Below are positions 41,415 through 50,257 of a stretch of DNA of 64,000 nt, in pieces; the stretch's first letter is position 1; every line of letters begins with the position of its first letter. The notes below the pieces were generated by a model. That model was not told where the DNA came from. It did no database searches and saw only the letters and a list, made by a program, of their open reading frames with translations. Origin of the DNA: Mycolicibacter virginiensis (GTDB lineage Bacteria > Actinomycetota > Actinomycetes > Mycobacteriales > Mycobacteriaceae); assembly GCF_022374935.2 (NCBI RefSeq), contig NZ_CP092430.2, positions 930,001 to 994,000 of the forward strand, in the 5' to 3' direction. The position numbers and the translations under genes were made by a program.

Positions 41415-42626
41415 ATGGCTGCGTCCATGGCTGCGGGATCGCCGACTGCGGTGCAGCGCCGCCCCAAGGACCGCAAGGCGCAGATCGTCCGCGCCGCAGC
41501 CCGCGCGTTCAGCGAACACGGCTACCACGCGGTCGGCGTCGACGAGATCGCCGCCGAGGTCGGTATCTCCGGCCCTGCGCTGTATCGGCACTTCGCCAAC
41601 AAATACGCGCTACTGGTCGCGACTGCCCAGTACACGGCGGGGGTCCTGGTGACCGCAGCCCGATCCGCCGACGATCTGAGCCGGCCGGCGGCGGAGCGGT
41701 TGCGCGCGATCACCGCCGCGCTGATCGAGACCACGATCGGGACCCGACGCGAGGGCGCGTTCTACCGGTGGGAACGGCGCTACCTGCAGCCCCCGGACCG
41801 CAAGGACATTCGCGCCGGCTACGACGCGCTGAACGCCACGATCGCCGAACCACTGGCGGTGCTGCGCCCGGAACTCCCCGAGGCCGACACCGCGATCCTG
41901 GCCGCTGCGGCCCTGAGCGTCATCGGCAGCATCTCCGCGCACCGAACACGTTTGCCTGCCGCTGCGCTTGCGGACCTGCTCGGCGAGCTTTGCTGGGCGG
42001 TGCTCACCCTCGAGCTGCCGCCGGCGCCGTCGGGCCCCGCGCCGCGCCGGCCGGACCGGGGCCTGCCCAGCACGTCCAAGCGGGAACGGTTGCTCGCCGA
42101 GGCCATCCGCATGTTCGGCCAGCGCGGCTTCTACGAAGTCAGCATCGAAGAGATCGCCACCGCCGCCGGACTGAACGGCTCCAGCGCCTACCGCTACTAC
42201 CCGAGTAAGGCCGCCTTGCTGGCCGTCGCCTTCCATCGGGCCAACGGCCGGGTGCTGATGGCCATCACCGATTCCCTGGCCGAATCGACCAGTCCGCAGC
42301 AGGCGGCTCTGCGCATCGCCGAGCGCTATACCGCACTGGCATTCGCCGCGCCCGAGCTGATCAACATCTATTTCGCCGAGTTCGCCAACCTGCCCGAGCC
42401 CGATCAGGTCGAACTGCGCGGTCTGCAGCGGCAGAACGTCGACGAATGGGCGCATCTGGTGAGGCAGGTCGGCGCAGGTGACACCGAAGCGGTGTTCCGT
42501 GTCCATGCCGCGCTTGCTCTAGTCGTCGATATAGGACGCATGGTTAACTTCGATGATCGAGACGAACAGCGGTCCCGGATCCATGCCTTGATGGCGGCGG
42601 TGCTTTTCGGCAGCGGCATCCGGTGA
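41415..42626 (+). CDS. Double TetR regulator (two TetR_N domains in one chain)
   Basis: 403 residues from ATG 41415 (GGGGGGTGAG upstream). First TetR module: RKAQIVRAAARAFSEHGYHA, VDEIAAEVGISGPALYRHF (residues ~15-60) with its ligand domain to ~190; after a Pro-rich linker (PPAPSGPAPRRPDRG) a second complete module begins: RERLLAEAIRMFGQRGFYEV, IEEIATAAGLNGSSAYRYYP (~215-265) with its own ligand domain. A covalent pseudo-dimer of two TetR repressors. It is divergent from the FadD5-like/enoyl-CoA hydratase operon, so an acyl-CoA-responsive repressor is likely. Confidence 0.92.
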   Translation: MAASMAAGSPTAVQRRPKDRKAQIVRAAARAFSEHGYHAVGVDEIAAEVGISGPALYRHFANKYALLVATAQYTAGVLVTAARSADDLSRPAAERLRAITAALIETTIGTRREGAFYRWERRYLQPPDRKDIRAGYDALNATIAEPLAVLRPELPEADTAILAAAALSVIGSISAHRTRLPAAALADLLGELCWAVLTLELPPAPSGPAPRRPDRGLPSTSKRERLLAEAIRMFGQRGFYEVSIEEIATAAGLNGSSAYRYYPSKAALLAVAFHRANGRVLMAITDSLAESTSPQQAALRIAERYTALAFAAPELINIYFAEFANLPEPDQVELRGLQRQNVDEWAHLVRQVGAGDTEAVFRVHAALALVVDIGRMVNFDDRDEQRSRIHALMAAVLFGSGIR

Positions 42627-42658
42627 TCCCGCGCGACTGCGCTGGCTACGATCGAACG

Positions 42659-43045
42659 ATGACTGCCACACCATCGGGACAGCGAAGTGCCGCTACCGCT
42701 GCGCGAGGGCTGGCCGGGCTGCTGCTGGGTGCCGGGGCAGGGCATTTCGTGTTCCCCCAACCGTTCGACGCGATCGTTCCGCCGGAGCTGCCGGGCAGCG
42801 CCCGGATGTACACGTACGCCTCAGGAGTCGCCGAGCTGGTCATCGGTGCCCTGCTGTTGTCGCCGCGCACCCGCCGCAAAGCCGGGCTGGCCGCGGCCGC
42901 GCTGTTGGTTGCGGTGTACCCGGCGAATATCCATTCGGTCCGGTTGTTCTGGGGCAAGCCCTGGTTGAGAGCGGGGGCGATCGCCCGCCTGCCGCTGCAG
43001 ATTCCGATGATCATCGCGGCACTGCGGGTGTGGCGCGCCGGTTAG
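42659..43045 (+). CDS. DoxX-like membrane protein
   Basis: 128 residues from ATG 42659. Four hydrophobic segments with GLAGLLLGAGAGHFVFPQPF, YTYASGVAELVIGALLLSP, GLAAAALLVAVYPANIHSV and LPLQIPMIIAALRVW. The H-F and P-A-N-I-H motifs are typical of the short DoxX/DUF417-like group. It stands alone between two regulators. Confidence 0.8.
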   Translation: MTATPSGQRSAATAARGLAGLLLGAGAGHFVFPQPFDAIVPPELPGSARMYTYASGVAELVIGALLLSPRTRRKAGLAAAALLVAVYPANIHSVRLFWGKPWLRAGAIARLPLQIPMIIAALRVWRAG

Positions 43046-43078
43046 TCCGATCTGCGCCGGTGGATTCAGGAGGCATGG

Positions 43079-43708
43079 GTGGCCTACATCAAGGCGACCG
43101 AGCGCGAGGGGCAGATCGTCGCGGCCGCGATGCGCGTGCTCAGTGAAGTCGGCGTAGCCGGCACCACGTTGCGCGGGGTGGCCGCTGAAGCCGGGATCCC
43201 GTTGGGCACGTTGCACTATGTCTTTCCCTCCAAGGACCAGCTGCTGCGGGCGGTGATCGCCGCGGTCATGGACGACGTCGTGGACGCGGTGCGCACCGAT
43301 CTGCAGCTCGACCGGGGAGTGGCCCACGCGCTTCGCCAAGGCGTGACGAACTTCTGGAGCACGCTGGTCGAAAGCGACACCGGGCTGCAGATCATGCAGT
43401 ACGAGCTGGCCATGTACTCGGTGCGCAGTGAAGGCTCGGGTGGTCTGGCCCAGCTGCAATATGAGCGCTACACCGCGCTCGTCACCGACTTCTGTGACCA
43501 GGCCGCGCAAACGGCGGGGGAGCGCTGCGCCGTTGATTTCGACAGCCTCGGGCGGCTCGCCCTCGCCCTGGTGGACGGCCTGATCGTGCAGTACGTGACC
43601 AACCCGGACCCCGAGCGGGCGAGGCGCGATCTGGACCACGCCGTCGACATGGTCGTGCAGTTCGCTGATCCGCAGCCCATTGGCACACGCCCGCACCACG
43701 CCGGCTGA
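43079..43708 (+). CDS. TetR-family regulator
   Basis: 209 residues from GTG 43079, preceded by CAGGAGG. HTH: QIVAAAMRVLSEVGVAGTTL, RGVAAEAGIPLGTLHYVFPS. Ligand domain with no obvious family hallmark. It is followed 72 nt downstream by the amine oxidase gene, whose promoter has a TetR-type operator (43753-43766); it probably controls that gene. Confidence 0.9.
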   Translation: MAYIKATEREGQIVAAAMRVLSEVGVAGTTLRGVAAEAGIPLGTLHYVFPSKDQLLRAVIAAVMDDVVDAVRTDLQLDRGVAHALRQGVTNFWSTLVESDTGLQIMQYELAMYSVRSEGSGGLAQLQYERYTALVTDFCDQAAQTAGERCAVDFDSLGRLALALVDGLIVQYVTNPDPERARRDLDHAVDMVVQFADPQPIGTRPHHAG

Positions 43709-43744
43709 TTCCTTCGACCGCTGTCTGACTGGCAGCCCGAATCC

Positions 43745-43773
43745 TTGACTCGGTCGGTTGACCGACTTAGATT
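43745..43773 (+). promoter_or_regulatory. Promoter with TetR-type operator, leaderless start
   Basis: -35 TTGACT (43745-43750), exact 17-bp spacer and -10 TAGATT (43768-43773). Between them is the perfect dyad GTCGGT-TG-ACCGAC (43753-43766), so a bound repressor would block RNA polymerase. Transcription should begin near 43780, at the GTG start codon 43781, giving a leaderless mRNA for the amine oxidase. Confidence 0.75.
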
Positions 43774-43780
43774 GTGAGGC

Positions 43781-45097
43781 GTGACGACAGGCGGCGCGGC
43801 GGTGTCCACGACGGTGGTCGTGGTGGGTGCGGGGATGTCCGGCTTAACGGCTGCCCGCGATCTGCACCGTGCCGGTGTCGACGTGCTCGTTGTCGAGGCC
43901 GCGGACCGGCTTGGCGGACGGGCCATGACCGAGACAAGCGCCTTGGGCTCGCGAGTGGACCTCGGCGGTCAGTGGATCGGCCATGACCACCACCGAATCA
44001 AGGCGCTGGCTTCCGAGTTGGGCGCCACGGAGTTCGCGATGCACACCCGGCCATTGCCCGTCATGGTCGACGGATCGCGCCGGCTGCGCGCCGCGGGTCC
44101 GTCGATGCTGGCGGCCGGGCTCGTTCTCGTCGCCGTCGAAGTGTGGTCCCGTATCGCTAAGACGCAACGGTGGAACGCCACGACGGTCGAGGCCTGGCTG
44201 CGCGGAGTGCCGGGACGTGCTCGTCGGCTGCTCGAAGTGCTGGCATACATCTCATGGACCGCTGACCTTGACCGCTTCTCCGTTCATGCGATGGCGCAGT
44301 GCATTCGCCACCAGGGCGGACTGCGGACCATGTTGGCGACGGCCGGCGGCGCGCAGGAGTCCTTGATCGCCGAGGGGATCGGCACGCTGATCGAGGGCCT
44401 TGCCGCCGAACTCGGTTCGCGAGTGCTCCCCGGCCACCGGGTCACGGCGATCGTGCGTAATGGCGAGGGTGTCACCATCCGCACAACCGCGGGTGAGATC
44501 CGTGCCGCGAAAGTCATTGTGACGGTTCCGCCGCCGCTTGCCGGACGGATCACCTACGACCCGCCACTCCCGCCTAACCCTGCCGCATTGGCGTCCGAAA
44601 CCTATATGGGTTCGGTGTACAAGGGTGTGGCGGTCTATCCGCGCCCGTTCTGGAGAGACCGGGCAGGCGGTGAGTTCCTGGTCTTGGACAGGCCAGGCAG
44701 GGCGGTGTTCGACACCGGCGCGCCTGGTGGTCCGGGACACCTGTGCGTCCTTGTGGGGGGACCAGAGGCGCGCGAGCTCGATCGACTTGATGCCGTCGAG
44801 CGGCGCAATGCCGTGCTCGGTGCGCTGGCCCGCTACGTCGGACCCGACGTGCTCGAACCGGCCAGCTGGCATGAAAAGTCCTGGCACCTCGATGAATACG
44901 TCGGCGGCGGTTACCTCGCTCTGGCCCTGCCCGGGACCAGCGCCGGAATCCCGCCGATCGGATGCACCCCGACCGGCGACATTCATTGGGCGGGTTCCGA
45001 GACGGCGCGCGACCACGCGGGTTACCTCGAGGGCGCCATCGAATCGGGCACCCGGGTGGCGCGTGAAGTGATCGAGTCGCTATCGGGTTCCCAGTGA
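43781..45097 (+). CDS. Flavin-containing amine oxidase
   Basis: 438 residues from GTG 43781. FAD dinucleotide fold VVVVGAGMSGLTAARDLHRAG, then GGRAMTETSALGSRVDLGGQW (amine-oxidase signature R-x-G-x-x-x-D-x-G-x-x-W variant) and C-terminal IHWAGSETARDHAGYLEGAIESG (E-x-x-x-x-x-x-G-x-x-x-GA motif). Oxidises an amine, probably polyamine or aromatic; the specific substrate is unknown. Repressed via the promoter dyad by the upstream TetR. Confidence 0.92.
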   Translation: MTTGGAAVSTTVVVVGAGMSGLTAARDLHRAGVDVLVVEAADRLGGRAMTETSALGSRVDLGGQWIGHDHHRIKALASELGATEFAMHTRPLPVMVDGSRRLRAAGPSMLAAGLVLVAVEVWSRIAKTQRWNATTVEAWLRGVPGRARRLLEVLAYISWTADLDRFSVHAMAQCIRHQGGLRTMLATAGGAQESLIAEGIGTLIEGLAAELGSRVLPGHRVTAIVRNGEGVTIRTTAGEIRAAKVIVTVPPPLAGRITYDPPLPPNPAALASETYMGSVYKGVAVYPRPFWRDRAGGEFLVLDRPGRAVFDTGAPGGPGHLCVLVGGPEARELDRLDAVERRNAVLGALARYVGPDVLEPASWHEKSWHLDEYVGGGYLALALPGTSAGIPPIGCTPTGDIHWAGSETARDHAGYLEGAIESGTRVAREVIESLSGSQ

Positions 45098-45109
45098 CGT
45101 TCTGCCAGT

Positions 45110-45370
45110 TCAGATCTGGCGTTGTCCGTAGCGGCGGCGGAATTTCTCGACCTGACCGGCGGAGTCGACGATCCGGCTGTTGCCGGTCCAAAACGGGTGC
45201 GACGCCGCGCTGATCTCCACGATCACCAGCGGGTAGCGGCGGGTGCCTGTCGGGGTGGTCCACTCGATGGTGCGGTCGCTGGTCGCCGTGGAGCGGGTCA
45301 GGAACGCCTGGCCGGTGGTGGCGTCCTGGAAGACGACGGGGTGGTAGTCGGGGTGGATGCCGGGTCTCAT
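45110..45370 (-). CDS. rpmE2: Ribosomal protein L31 type B (zinc-independent)
   Basis: 86 residues: [53 protein letters not shown] are the type B L31 features. None of the zinc-ribbon cysteines of type A L31 are present. Overlaps the end of the CobW/Mrf gene by four bases, and should be induced on zinc starvation through the Zur box upstream of that gene. Confidence 0.95.
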   Translation of the reverse strand: MRPGIHPDYHPVVFQDATTGQAFLTRSTATSDRTIEWTTPTGTRRYPLVIVEISAASHPFWTGNSRIVDSAGQVEKFRRRYGQRQI

Positions 45371-46557
45371 CGTTGGTCTCCGTCGCGGGTGCGGTACAGG
45401 GAAAGGTCGGCGGTGGCCGTTGAGGATTCGTCGCACGGATCCTGGTGGTGGTCGCCGAACGGGTCGGGGAAGTCGGCCCACTGATTCGGTCTGCGTAGCT
45501 CGTCGTCGGTGAGCAGCGCCTCCGACAGCGCCTCGCGGATCTGCTCGGGGCGGGCGCCGCAGACCAGGATCACCAGCGAGGTGTGCCGGTCGCCGTAGCG
45601 GTGGTCCCAGATCAGATCGGCGAACGCATGGCGTTCGGGCGACACGCGGGCGGCCTCCTCGGCCGTCATCGCGGCCAGCCACTTGCCGACCGCGGAGGTA
45701 TGCAACCCACCGCCCGCCGACTCCAGCCAGATCGCCCGCTCGCCCCGGTTGGCCAGCCACAGCCGCCCGCGCGCCCGGATTACGCCGTCGAGCAGGGCAT
45801 CGAGGGCGGTGTGTAGGCGCTGGGGGTGAAACGGCCGGCGGGCGTGAAATTCGATCAGCTCAACCGGGCCCTCGGCCCGTAGCGGCGGTTGACCGGCCAG
45901 CAACGGGGCGTGCGGATCATCGCCGCGACCGCGGCGGGCGCCGTCGTCGAGATGGGTCAGTGCCTGTTCGAGGCGGTCGGTGCCGGCGGTGATGCGTGCC
46001 AGCGGAGCCAACCGGCGCAGTACCGCCAGCGCGGTCGGGTCCGGGTGGTAAACCACCAGGGCATCGGCGGATTCGGCCTGGCCGACCACCACCTGCGCCA
46101 CGGTGCGGCCGTCGTCGAGTTCGTCGTCGCCGAGTGCTTGCGGCAGCCACGCCGCGGCATCGAGACAGGTGACAACCGCGGCGACGCTCACGTCACGACC
46201 GGCCGGGCCGTCGATGTAGCCCGGTCCGACGTGGACCCGCACGTGGCGGATCGCCCAGCAGATGGGCTGCGGCTCCAGCCAATCGGGCAACTGCACGACG
46301 ATGCGCTCAACGCCGGCGCGCCGGTGCAGTCGCCGCAACAGCACCAGCAGGTCATTACGCAGCGTGCACGACACACAGCCGTGCGCCAATTCCAGGGCTA
46401 ACGTCGTGGCGGCCGCTGTCGTGCTGGTGGTTTCGCGAACCACCACATGACCGTCCAGGCCATAGGCGACGGTCACGGTGCCCGTCTTGTCCTGCAGGGC
46501 TTTGGTCGCTGCGTCGGTGCCGTACTGCCCGGCCACCAGGATCGCCGGAGTCCGCAT
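45367..46557 (-). CDS. mrf: Mrf-type CobW protein (zinc-starvation ribosome factor)
   Basis: 396 residues from ATG 46557 (AGGAGG-GTG upstream). Matches my memory of Rv0106/MSMEG_6069 Mrf: [14 protein letters not shown] at the P-loop position (no canonical GK-S/T, so GTP binding is doubtful), [20 protein letters not shown] (CxxC where CobW chaperones have CxCC), [48 protein letters not shown] (CobW C-terminal domain). In mycobacteria Mrf promotes ribosome hibernation when alternative zinc-free ribosomal proteins are used. The neighbours L31, L28, L33, S14 and S18 and Zur boxes fit exactly. Confidence 0.94.
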   Translation of the reverse strand: MRTPAILVAGQYGTDAATKALQDKTGTVTVAYGLDGHVVVRETTSTTAAATTLALELAHGCVSCTLRNDLLVLLRRLHRRAGVERIVVQLPDWLEPQPICWAIRHVRVHVGPGYIDGPAGRDVSVAAVVTCLDAAAWLPQALGDDELDDGRTVAQVVVGQAESADALVVYHPDPTALAVLRRLAPLARITAGTDRLEQALTHLDDGARRGRGDDPHAPLLAGQPPLRAEGPVELIEFHARRPFHPQRLHTALDALLDGVIRARGRLWLANRGERAIWLESAGGGLHTSAVGKWLAAMTAEEAARVSPERHAFADLIWDHRYGDRHTSLVILVCGARPEQIREALSEALLTDDELRRPNQWADFPDPFGDHHQDPCDESSTATADLSLYRTRDGDQR

Positions 46558-46568
46558 CACCCTCCTAT

Positions 46569-46583
46569 TGAAAATCATTGTCA
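46569..46583. promoter_or_regulatory. Zur box 1 (upstream of mrf-rpmE2)
   Basis: TGAAAATCATTGTCA is an imperfect dyad matching the mycobacterial Zur consensus (TGAAAAT-x-ATTTTCA). It lies 12 bp before the mrf ATG and should switch the operon on when zinc is low. Confidence 0.85.
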
Positions 46584-46623
46584 TTAAGGCCGTCTCTACG
46601 GTAGCGTTCGGCGCATCGCTTGT

Positions 46624-46638
46624 CGACAATCATTTTCA
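46624..46638. promoter_or_regulatory. Zur box 2 (upstream of rpmB2 operon)
   Basis: CGACAATCATTTTCA is a second Zur-type dyad, in the opposite orientation to box 1, 20 bp upstream of the TTG start of L28. The two boxes share the ~100-bp divergent promoter region. Confidence 0.85.
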
Positions 46639-46658
46639 ATAAGGTTGAGGAGGTTCCG

Positions 46659-46895
46659 TTGTCTGCACGCTGCCAAGTCACTGGCCGGGTGCCCGGATTC
46701 GGGAATGCGGTGTCGCACTCGCACCGCCGCACCCGGCGCCGCTGGTCGCCGAATATCCAGGTCAGGACTTACTATCTGCCGTCGCAGGACCGCCGGATCC
46801 GGCTACGGGTCAGCGCGAAGGGCATCAAGGTCATCGACCGGGACGGCATCGAGGCCGTGGTGGCCCGGCTGCGACGCGAGGGGCAGCGGATCTGA
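46659..46895 (+). CDS. rpmB2: Ribosomal protein L28 (zinc-independent paralogue)
   Basis: 78 residues from TTG 46659, preceded by GAGGAGGT. An earlier ATG at 46620 would begin inside the Zur box and add 13 residues not found in L28, so TTG is preferred. [40 protein letters not shown] are L28 hallmarks. The paired cysteines of zinc-binding L28 are absent. First gene of L28-L33-S14-S18. Confidence 0.94.
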   Translation: MSARCQVTGRVPGFGNAVSHSHRRTRRRWSPNIQVRTYYLPSQDRRIRLRVSAKGIKVIDRDGIEAVVARLRREGQRI

Positions 46896-47059
46896 TGGCG
46901 CGCACCGACATTCGTCCCATCGTCAAGCTGCGCTCTACCGCGGGTACCGGCTACACCTACGTCACCCGCAAGAACCGGCGCAACGACCCCGACCGCCTCG
47001 TGTTGCGCAAGTACGACCCCGTCGTCCGTCGCCATGTCGACTTCCGGGAGGAGCGCTGA
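46895..47059 (+). CDS. rpmG2: Ribosomal protein L33 (zinc-independent paralogue)
   Basis: 54 residues, ATGA overlap with L28. [40 protein letters not shown] is the typical L33 pattern; no cysteine occurs anywhere, so the zinc site of the C+ form is missing. Part of the Zur-controlled set. Confidence 0.95.
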   Translation: MARTDIRPIVKLRSTAGTGYTYVTRKNRRNDPDRLVLRKYDPVVRRHVDFREER

Positions 47060-47062
47060 GTC

Positions 47063-47368
47063 ATGGCCAAGAAATCCAAGGTCGTGAAGAACGAGCAGCG
47101 CCGAGCGCTGGTGGCCCGCTACGCCGAGCGGCGCACTGAGCTCAAAGAAGTCATTCGTTCGACGTCGAGCAGCCCGGAACAGCGATTGGCCGCCCAGCGC
47201 GCACTGGCTCGCCAACCGCGCGATGCCAGCCCGGTGCGGCTGCGCAACCGCGACAACGCCGACGGGCGTCCCCGCGGCTACCTGCGCAAGTTTGGACTCT
47301 CGCGAGTGCGCGTGCGCCAGCTGGCGCACCAGGGCCACCTTCCCGGCGTCCGGAAGGCGAGCTGGTAG
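47063..47368 (+). CDS. rpsN2: Ribosomal protein S14 (zinc-independent paralogue)
   Basis: 101 residues. [60 protein letters not shown] are the S14 long-form features; there is no CxxC pair, marking the zinc-free version. Three nt after L33. Confidence 0.95.
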   Translation: MAKKSKVVKNEQRRALVARYAERRTELKEVIRSTSSSPEQRLAAQRALARQPRDASPVRLRNRDNADGRPRGYLRKFGLSRVRVRQLAHQGHLPGVRKASW

Positions 47369-47632
47369 ATGGCGATCAAACCCAAAGAGTCGCGGCGTGT
47401 TCCGCGGAGCACGGCCAGGTCCGCCAAGCCGAATCTGCTGGCCAAGCTGGGCGTGACGGCGGTCGACTACAAAGACACCGCCACGCTGCGCATCTTCCTC
47501 TCTCCGCGCGGCAAGATCCGCTCGCGTAGCGTCACCGGACTCACCGTTCGTCAGCAACGCCAGGTCGCGTGCGCTATCAAGAACGCGCGGGAAATGGCGC
47601 TGCTGCCGTATCCGGGTGTCGTTGCCGAGTGA
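47369..47632 (+). CDS. rpsR2: Ribosomal protein S18 (zinc-independent paralogue)
   Basis: 87 residues, starting directly after the S14 stop. [57 protein letters not shown] are S18 features. Only one Cys remains. Last gene of the operon; a hairpin follows. Confidence 0.95.
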   Translation: MAIKPKESRRVPRSTARSAKPNLLAKLGVTAVDYKDTATLRIFLSPRGKIRSRSVTGLTVRQQRQVACAIKNAREMALLPYPGVVAE

Positions 47633-47661
47633 TCGGTTGAGGGCTCCGCGGCTCAGCCGAT
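47632..47661. terminator. Hairpin after rpsR2
   Basis: ATCGGTTGAG-GGCTCCGCGG-CTCAGCCGAT: a 10-bp stem with one G-U pair starting at the S18 stop codon. Likely terminates the ribosomal-protein operon, and overlaps the end of the small convergent frame. Confidence 0.65.
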
Positions 47662-47751
47662 GTGGAATACCACCTCTAGGGCTAGGAATCCGAAGACGAG
47701 CAGCCCGAGGATTCCGGCGAGCACCGGAAGGATAAGTACTGGGTCTTTCAT
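47653..47751 (-). CDS. 32-residue single-helix membrane peptide
   Basis: ATG 47751 to TGA 47653. KDPVLILPVLAGILGLLVFG then FLALEVVFHIG: nearly the whole peptide is one transmembrane helix with an acidic residue near the end. The composition is unlike the shadow frames. A TATAGC -10-like sequence lies ~25 bp upstream on the minus strand. Such peptides are common as subunits or regulators of membrane complexes. Function unknown. Confidence 0.5.
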   Translation of the reverse strand: MKDPVLILPVLAGILGLLVFGFLALEVVFHIG

Positions 47752-47862
47752 GGGTCGAGACGCTATACAGCCGCCGGTTGTAAAAAAGGGAAAAGTGTTG
47801 CCGATCACGCCATCTCGGGACTTTGGTCTGTGATCGTCGTCACTGCGATCGGCGGCAGTCGG

Positions 47863-50190
47863 TCAGGTGTAGGCGACGTGGACCCGGTGGATATGGCCCT
47901 CGAATGGGAATGGTGCGCGTGCCCGGTAGTCCAGGGATACCGGTGAGCCCAGGCAGGTGCCGATGTCGAGGCAGTCGTTGGCGGTGAACAACAGCGGTGC
48001 GCTGACGGGCACCTGCCCTTCGGCAACGGTGTCGCCGTTGACCGCCACGGTGATGTGCAGCGGTCCCGCCGGGCGCGGTTCTGCGTACTGCGTGGTCACG
48101 GTGATCGTGGCGCGGCCGGGCGGCACTTTGCCCGCCGTGCGGATCTTGGTGCGCGACAGGATGAACAGGTTGTACTCGTAACAGAGATAGCCGTCGTCGA
48201 AGTAGCACGTCAGGCCGCCGGCGCCGGCCCCGAGGGCATAGAGCACACCGTTGGCGTCGGCCGGGATCTCGGCGTCGATGGTGACCACGTTGTTCTTGTT
48301 GCCGAGCGCGGGCGCGCAGAATTCGGGCATCCGCACGGTGTCGCCGGTGAAGTCCCACTCGGTGTAGGGCGGGGCGATGCGCAGCTCCGGGTGATAGACC
48401 GGCACCCACAAGCCACCGCCGACGGGTAGCACCGCGTTGCGGGCCGCCTCGACCATGAACATCTCGCGCAACTGGGCAAGCTTCTCGGGGAGCTGCTCGG
48501 CCAAGTCGTGCGCTTGTGACCAGTCCTCGTCGAGGTTGTAGAGCTCCCAAGCATCGTCATCGGGGGTCCAGGTGGCGATACCCGGCGGTTGGCCGGGCAC
48601 CCACGGCAGCCGGGGGCCGCGAGCCGACGCCATCCACCCGTCGTGGTAGACGGCCCGGCTGCCCATGATCTCGAAGTACTGGGTCTTCTTGCCGCCGGGC
48701 GCATTCCGGTCGGTCAGGGTGCGGGCGAAGCTCGCTCCGGCCAGCGGCATCTGCGGTTGCCCGTGCACTGTCATCGGTGCCTCGATACCCACGACTTCGT
48801 AGATGGTCGGCACGACGTCGTTGCAGTGCAGGAACACCGGCCGCGGCGCCGGGTCGGCGGTGACCTTCGCCGGCCAGCGCACCACCATCGGGTTGCGGGT
48901 GCCGCCCAGATGTGACGCCAGCAGTTTCATGCCCTTGTACGGAGTGGAGCCGGCCCAGGCCCACGCCGCGTGGTACTGGTTGTCGACCAGCGGAGAACCC
49001 AACACGTCCAGGCCGCCGAGTTCATCGAGGGCGTCGATGTGCTGGCGGACCGTGGTGGGAATCCCGTTCTGGGCCAACAATTCCGAGATGGTGCCGTTCT
49101 GGCCCTCGCCGGAGGAGCCGTTGTCGCCCCAGATGTAGAAGAACAGGGTGTTGTCGGCGTAGCCCAGCGCGTCGAGCTCGTCGGCGATGCGTCCGACCTG
49201 GACATCGACGTGTTCGGCGTAGCCGGCGGCGACCTCCATCAGGCGTCGCTGGAACGGCTTCTCATCCTCGGGGATGTCGTCCCAGGCGGTCAGGGTCTCG
49301 TCGCGTTCGGTGAGCGAACAGTCCTGCGGAATCCAGCCTTTGGCCTTGGCGCGTTCGAACACCCGCTGCCGGTAGGCGTCCCAGCCGTCGTCGAACCTGC
49401 CGGCGTACTTATCCGCCCACTCCTTCATGATGTGGTGCGGGCCGTGCAGGCACCCGCTGGCCCAGTACATGAAGAATGGCTTGCCGGCGTTGAAGGCCTT
49501 GTGCCGGCGCAGCCAGGAGATGGCGTCGTCGGCCAGGTCCTCGGACAGGTGATAGCCCTCTTCGGGTGTCCTCGGTGGGGCCACCACGGTGGTGTTGCGA
49601 ACCAGGTTCGGCTCGTACTGCGATGCCTCGCCGGCCAAGAATCCATAGAAGTATTCGAAACCCAAACCGGTGGGCCAGTTTTCGAAGGGGCCGGCTGCGG
49701 TGGTCTCCTCCGCGGGAGTGTTGTGCCACTTCCCGAAAGCCGAAGTGGCGTAACCGTACTGCTTGAGCACTTCGGCCACCGTGGCGCTCGACGCAGGGAT
49801 CTTGCCGACGTAGCCGTCCCAGTCGTTGGCCAATTCTGCGATCTGGCCGTTGCCGATCTCGTGGTGATTGCGTCCGGTGAGTAATGACGCCCGGGTCGGT
49901 GAGCACATGGCCGTGGTGTGAAACCGGTTGTAGGACACGCCTTGGCTGCAGATCCGGTCGAGGGTCGTGGTGTTCACCTCACCACCGAACGTGGACGGCA
50001 GCCCGGGGCCGGCATCGTCGATAAGCACGATCACCACATTGGGTGCATCGGAATGCAGCCGTTGCGGGGTCGACCGCGGACTGTAGGTCGACTCCTGCAG
50101 GGTCCGGCCTGCGACACTGCCCGAGCCGACCGGCGGGAAAGGCAACACCGCGCCGTTGGGCAACACCGGAGCCACTACCTGATCGCCCAA
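47863..50190 (-). CDS. Arylsulfatase (type I, FGly-dependent)
   Basis: 775 residues from TTG 50190 with AAGGAG seven bases upstream. The N-terminal sulfatase domain has metal ligands VIVLIDDAGPG (D58, D59), the FGly motif C96-S-P-T-R100 followed by ASLLTGR, SAFGKWH, CLHGPHH and WGDNGSSGEG (later metal Asp/Asn). Long C-terminal domain rich in beta strands (VTIDAEIPADANGVL, GYLCYEYNLF). Related to Mtb AtsD-type sulfatases. Hydrolyses sulfate esters; substrate unknown. No signal peptide seen. Confidence 0.93.
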   Translation of the reverse strand: MGDQVVAPVLPNGAVLPFPPVGSGSVAGRTLQESTYSPRSTPQRLHSDAPNVVIVLIDDAGPGLPSTFGGEVNTTTLDRICSQGVSYNRFHTTAMCSPTRASLLTGRNHHEIGNGQIAELANDWDGYVGKIPASSATVAEVLKQYGYATSAFGKWHNTPAEETTAAGPFENWPTGLGFEYFYGFLAGEASQYEPNLVRNTTVVAPPRTPEEGYHLSEDLADDAISWLRRHKAFNAGKPFFMYWASGCLHGPHHIMKEWADKYAGRFDDGWDAYRQRVFERAKAKGWIPQDCSLTERDETLTAWDDIPEDEKPFQRRLMEVAAGYAEHVDVQVGRIADELDALGYADNTLFFYIWGDNGSSGEGQNGTISELLAQNGIPTTVRQHIDALDELGGLDVLGSPLVDNQYHAAWAWAGSTPYKGMKLLASHLGGTRNPMVVRWPAKVTADPAPRPVFLHCNDVVPTIYEVVGIEAPMTVHGQPQMPLAGASFARTLTDRNAPGGKKTQYFEIMGSRAVYHDGWMASARGPRLPWVPGQPPGIATWTPDDDAWELYNLDEDWSQAHDLAEQLPEKLAQLREMFMVEAARNAVLPVGGGLWVPVYHPELRIAPPYTEWDFTGDTVRMPEFCAPALGNKNNVVTIDAEIPADANGVLYALGAGAGGLTCYFDDGYLCYEYNLFILSRTKIRTAGKVPPGRATITVTTQYAEPRPAGPLHITVAVNGDTVAEGQVPVSAPLLFTANDCLDIGTCLGSPVSLDYRARAPFPFEGHIHRVHVAYT

Positions 50191-50257
50191 CGCCAGTCTC
50201 CTTACCTCGGCTGCACCGTCTAAGGCCTCGAAGACATCCTCGTATGCGGCCGACCGT

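Noticed and set aside
46620..46658. ATG 46620 as L28 start
   Set aside because: It would begin before the Zur box and add residues not seen in L28; TTG 46659 has GAGGAGGT at the right distance.
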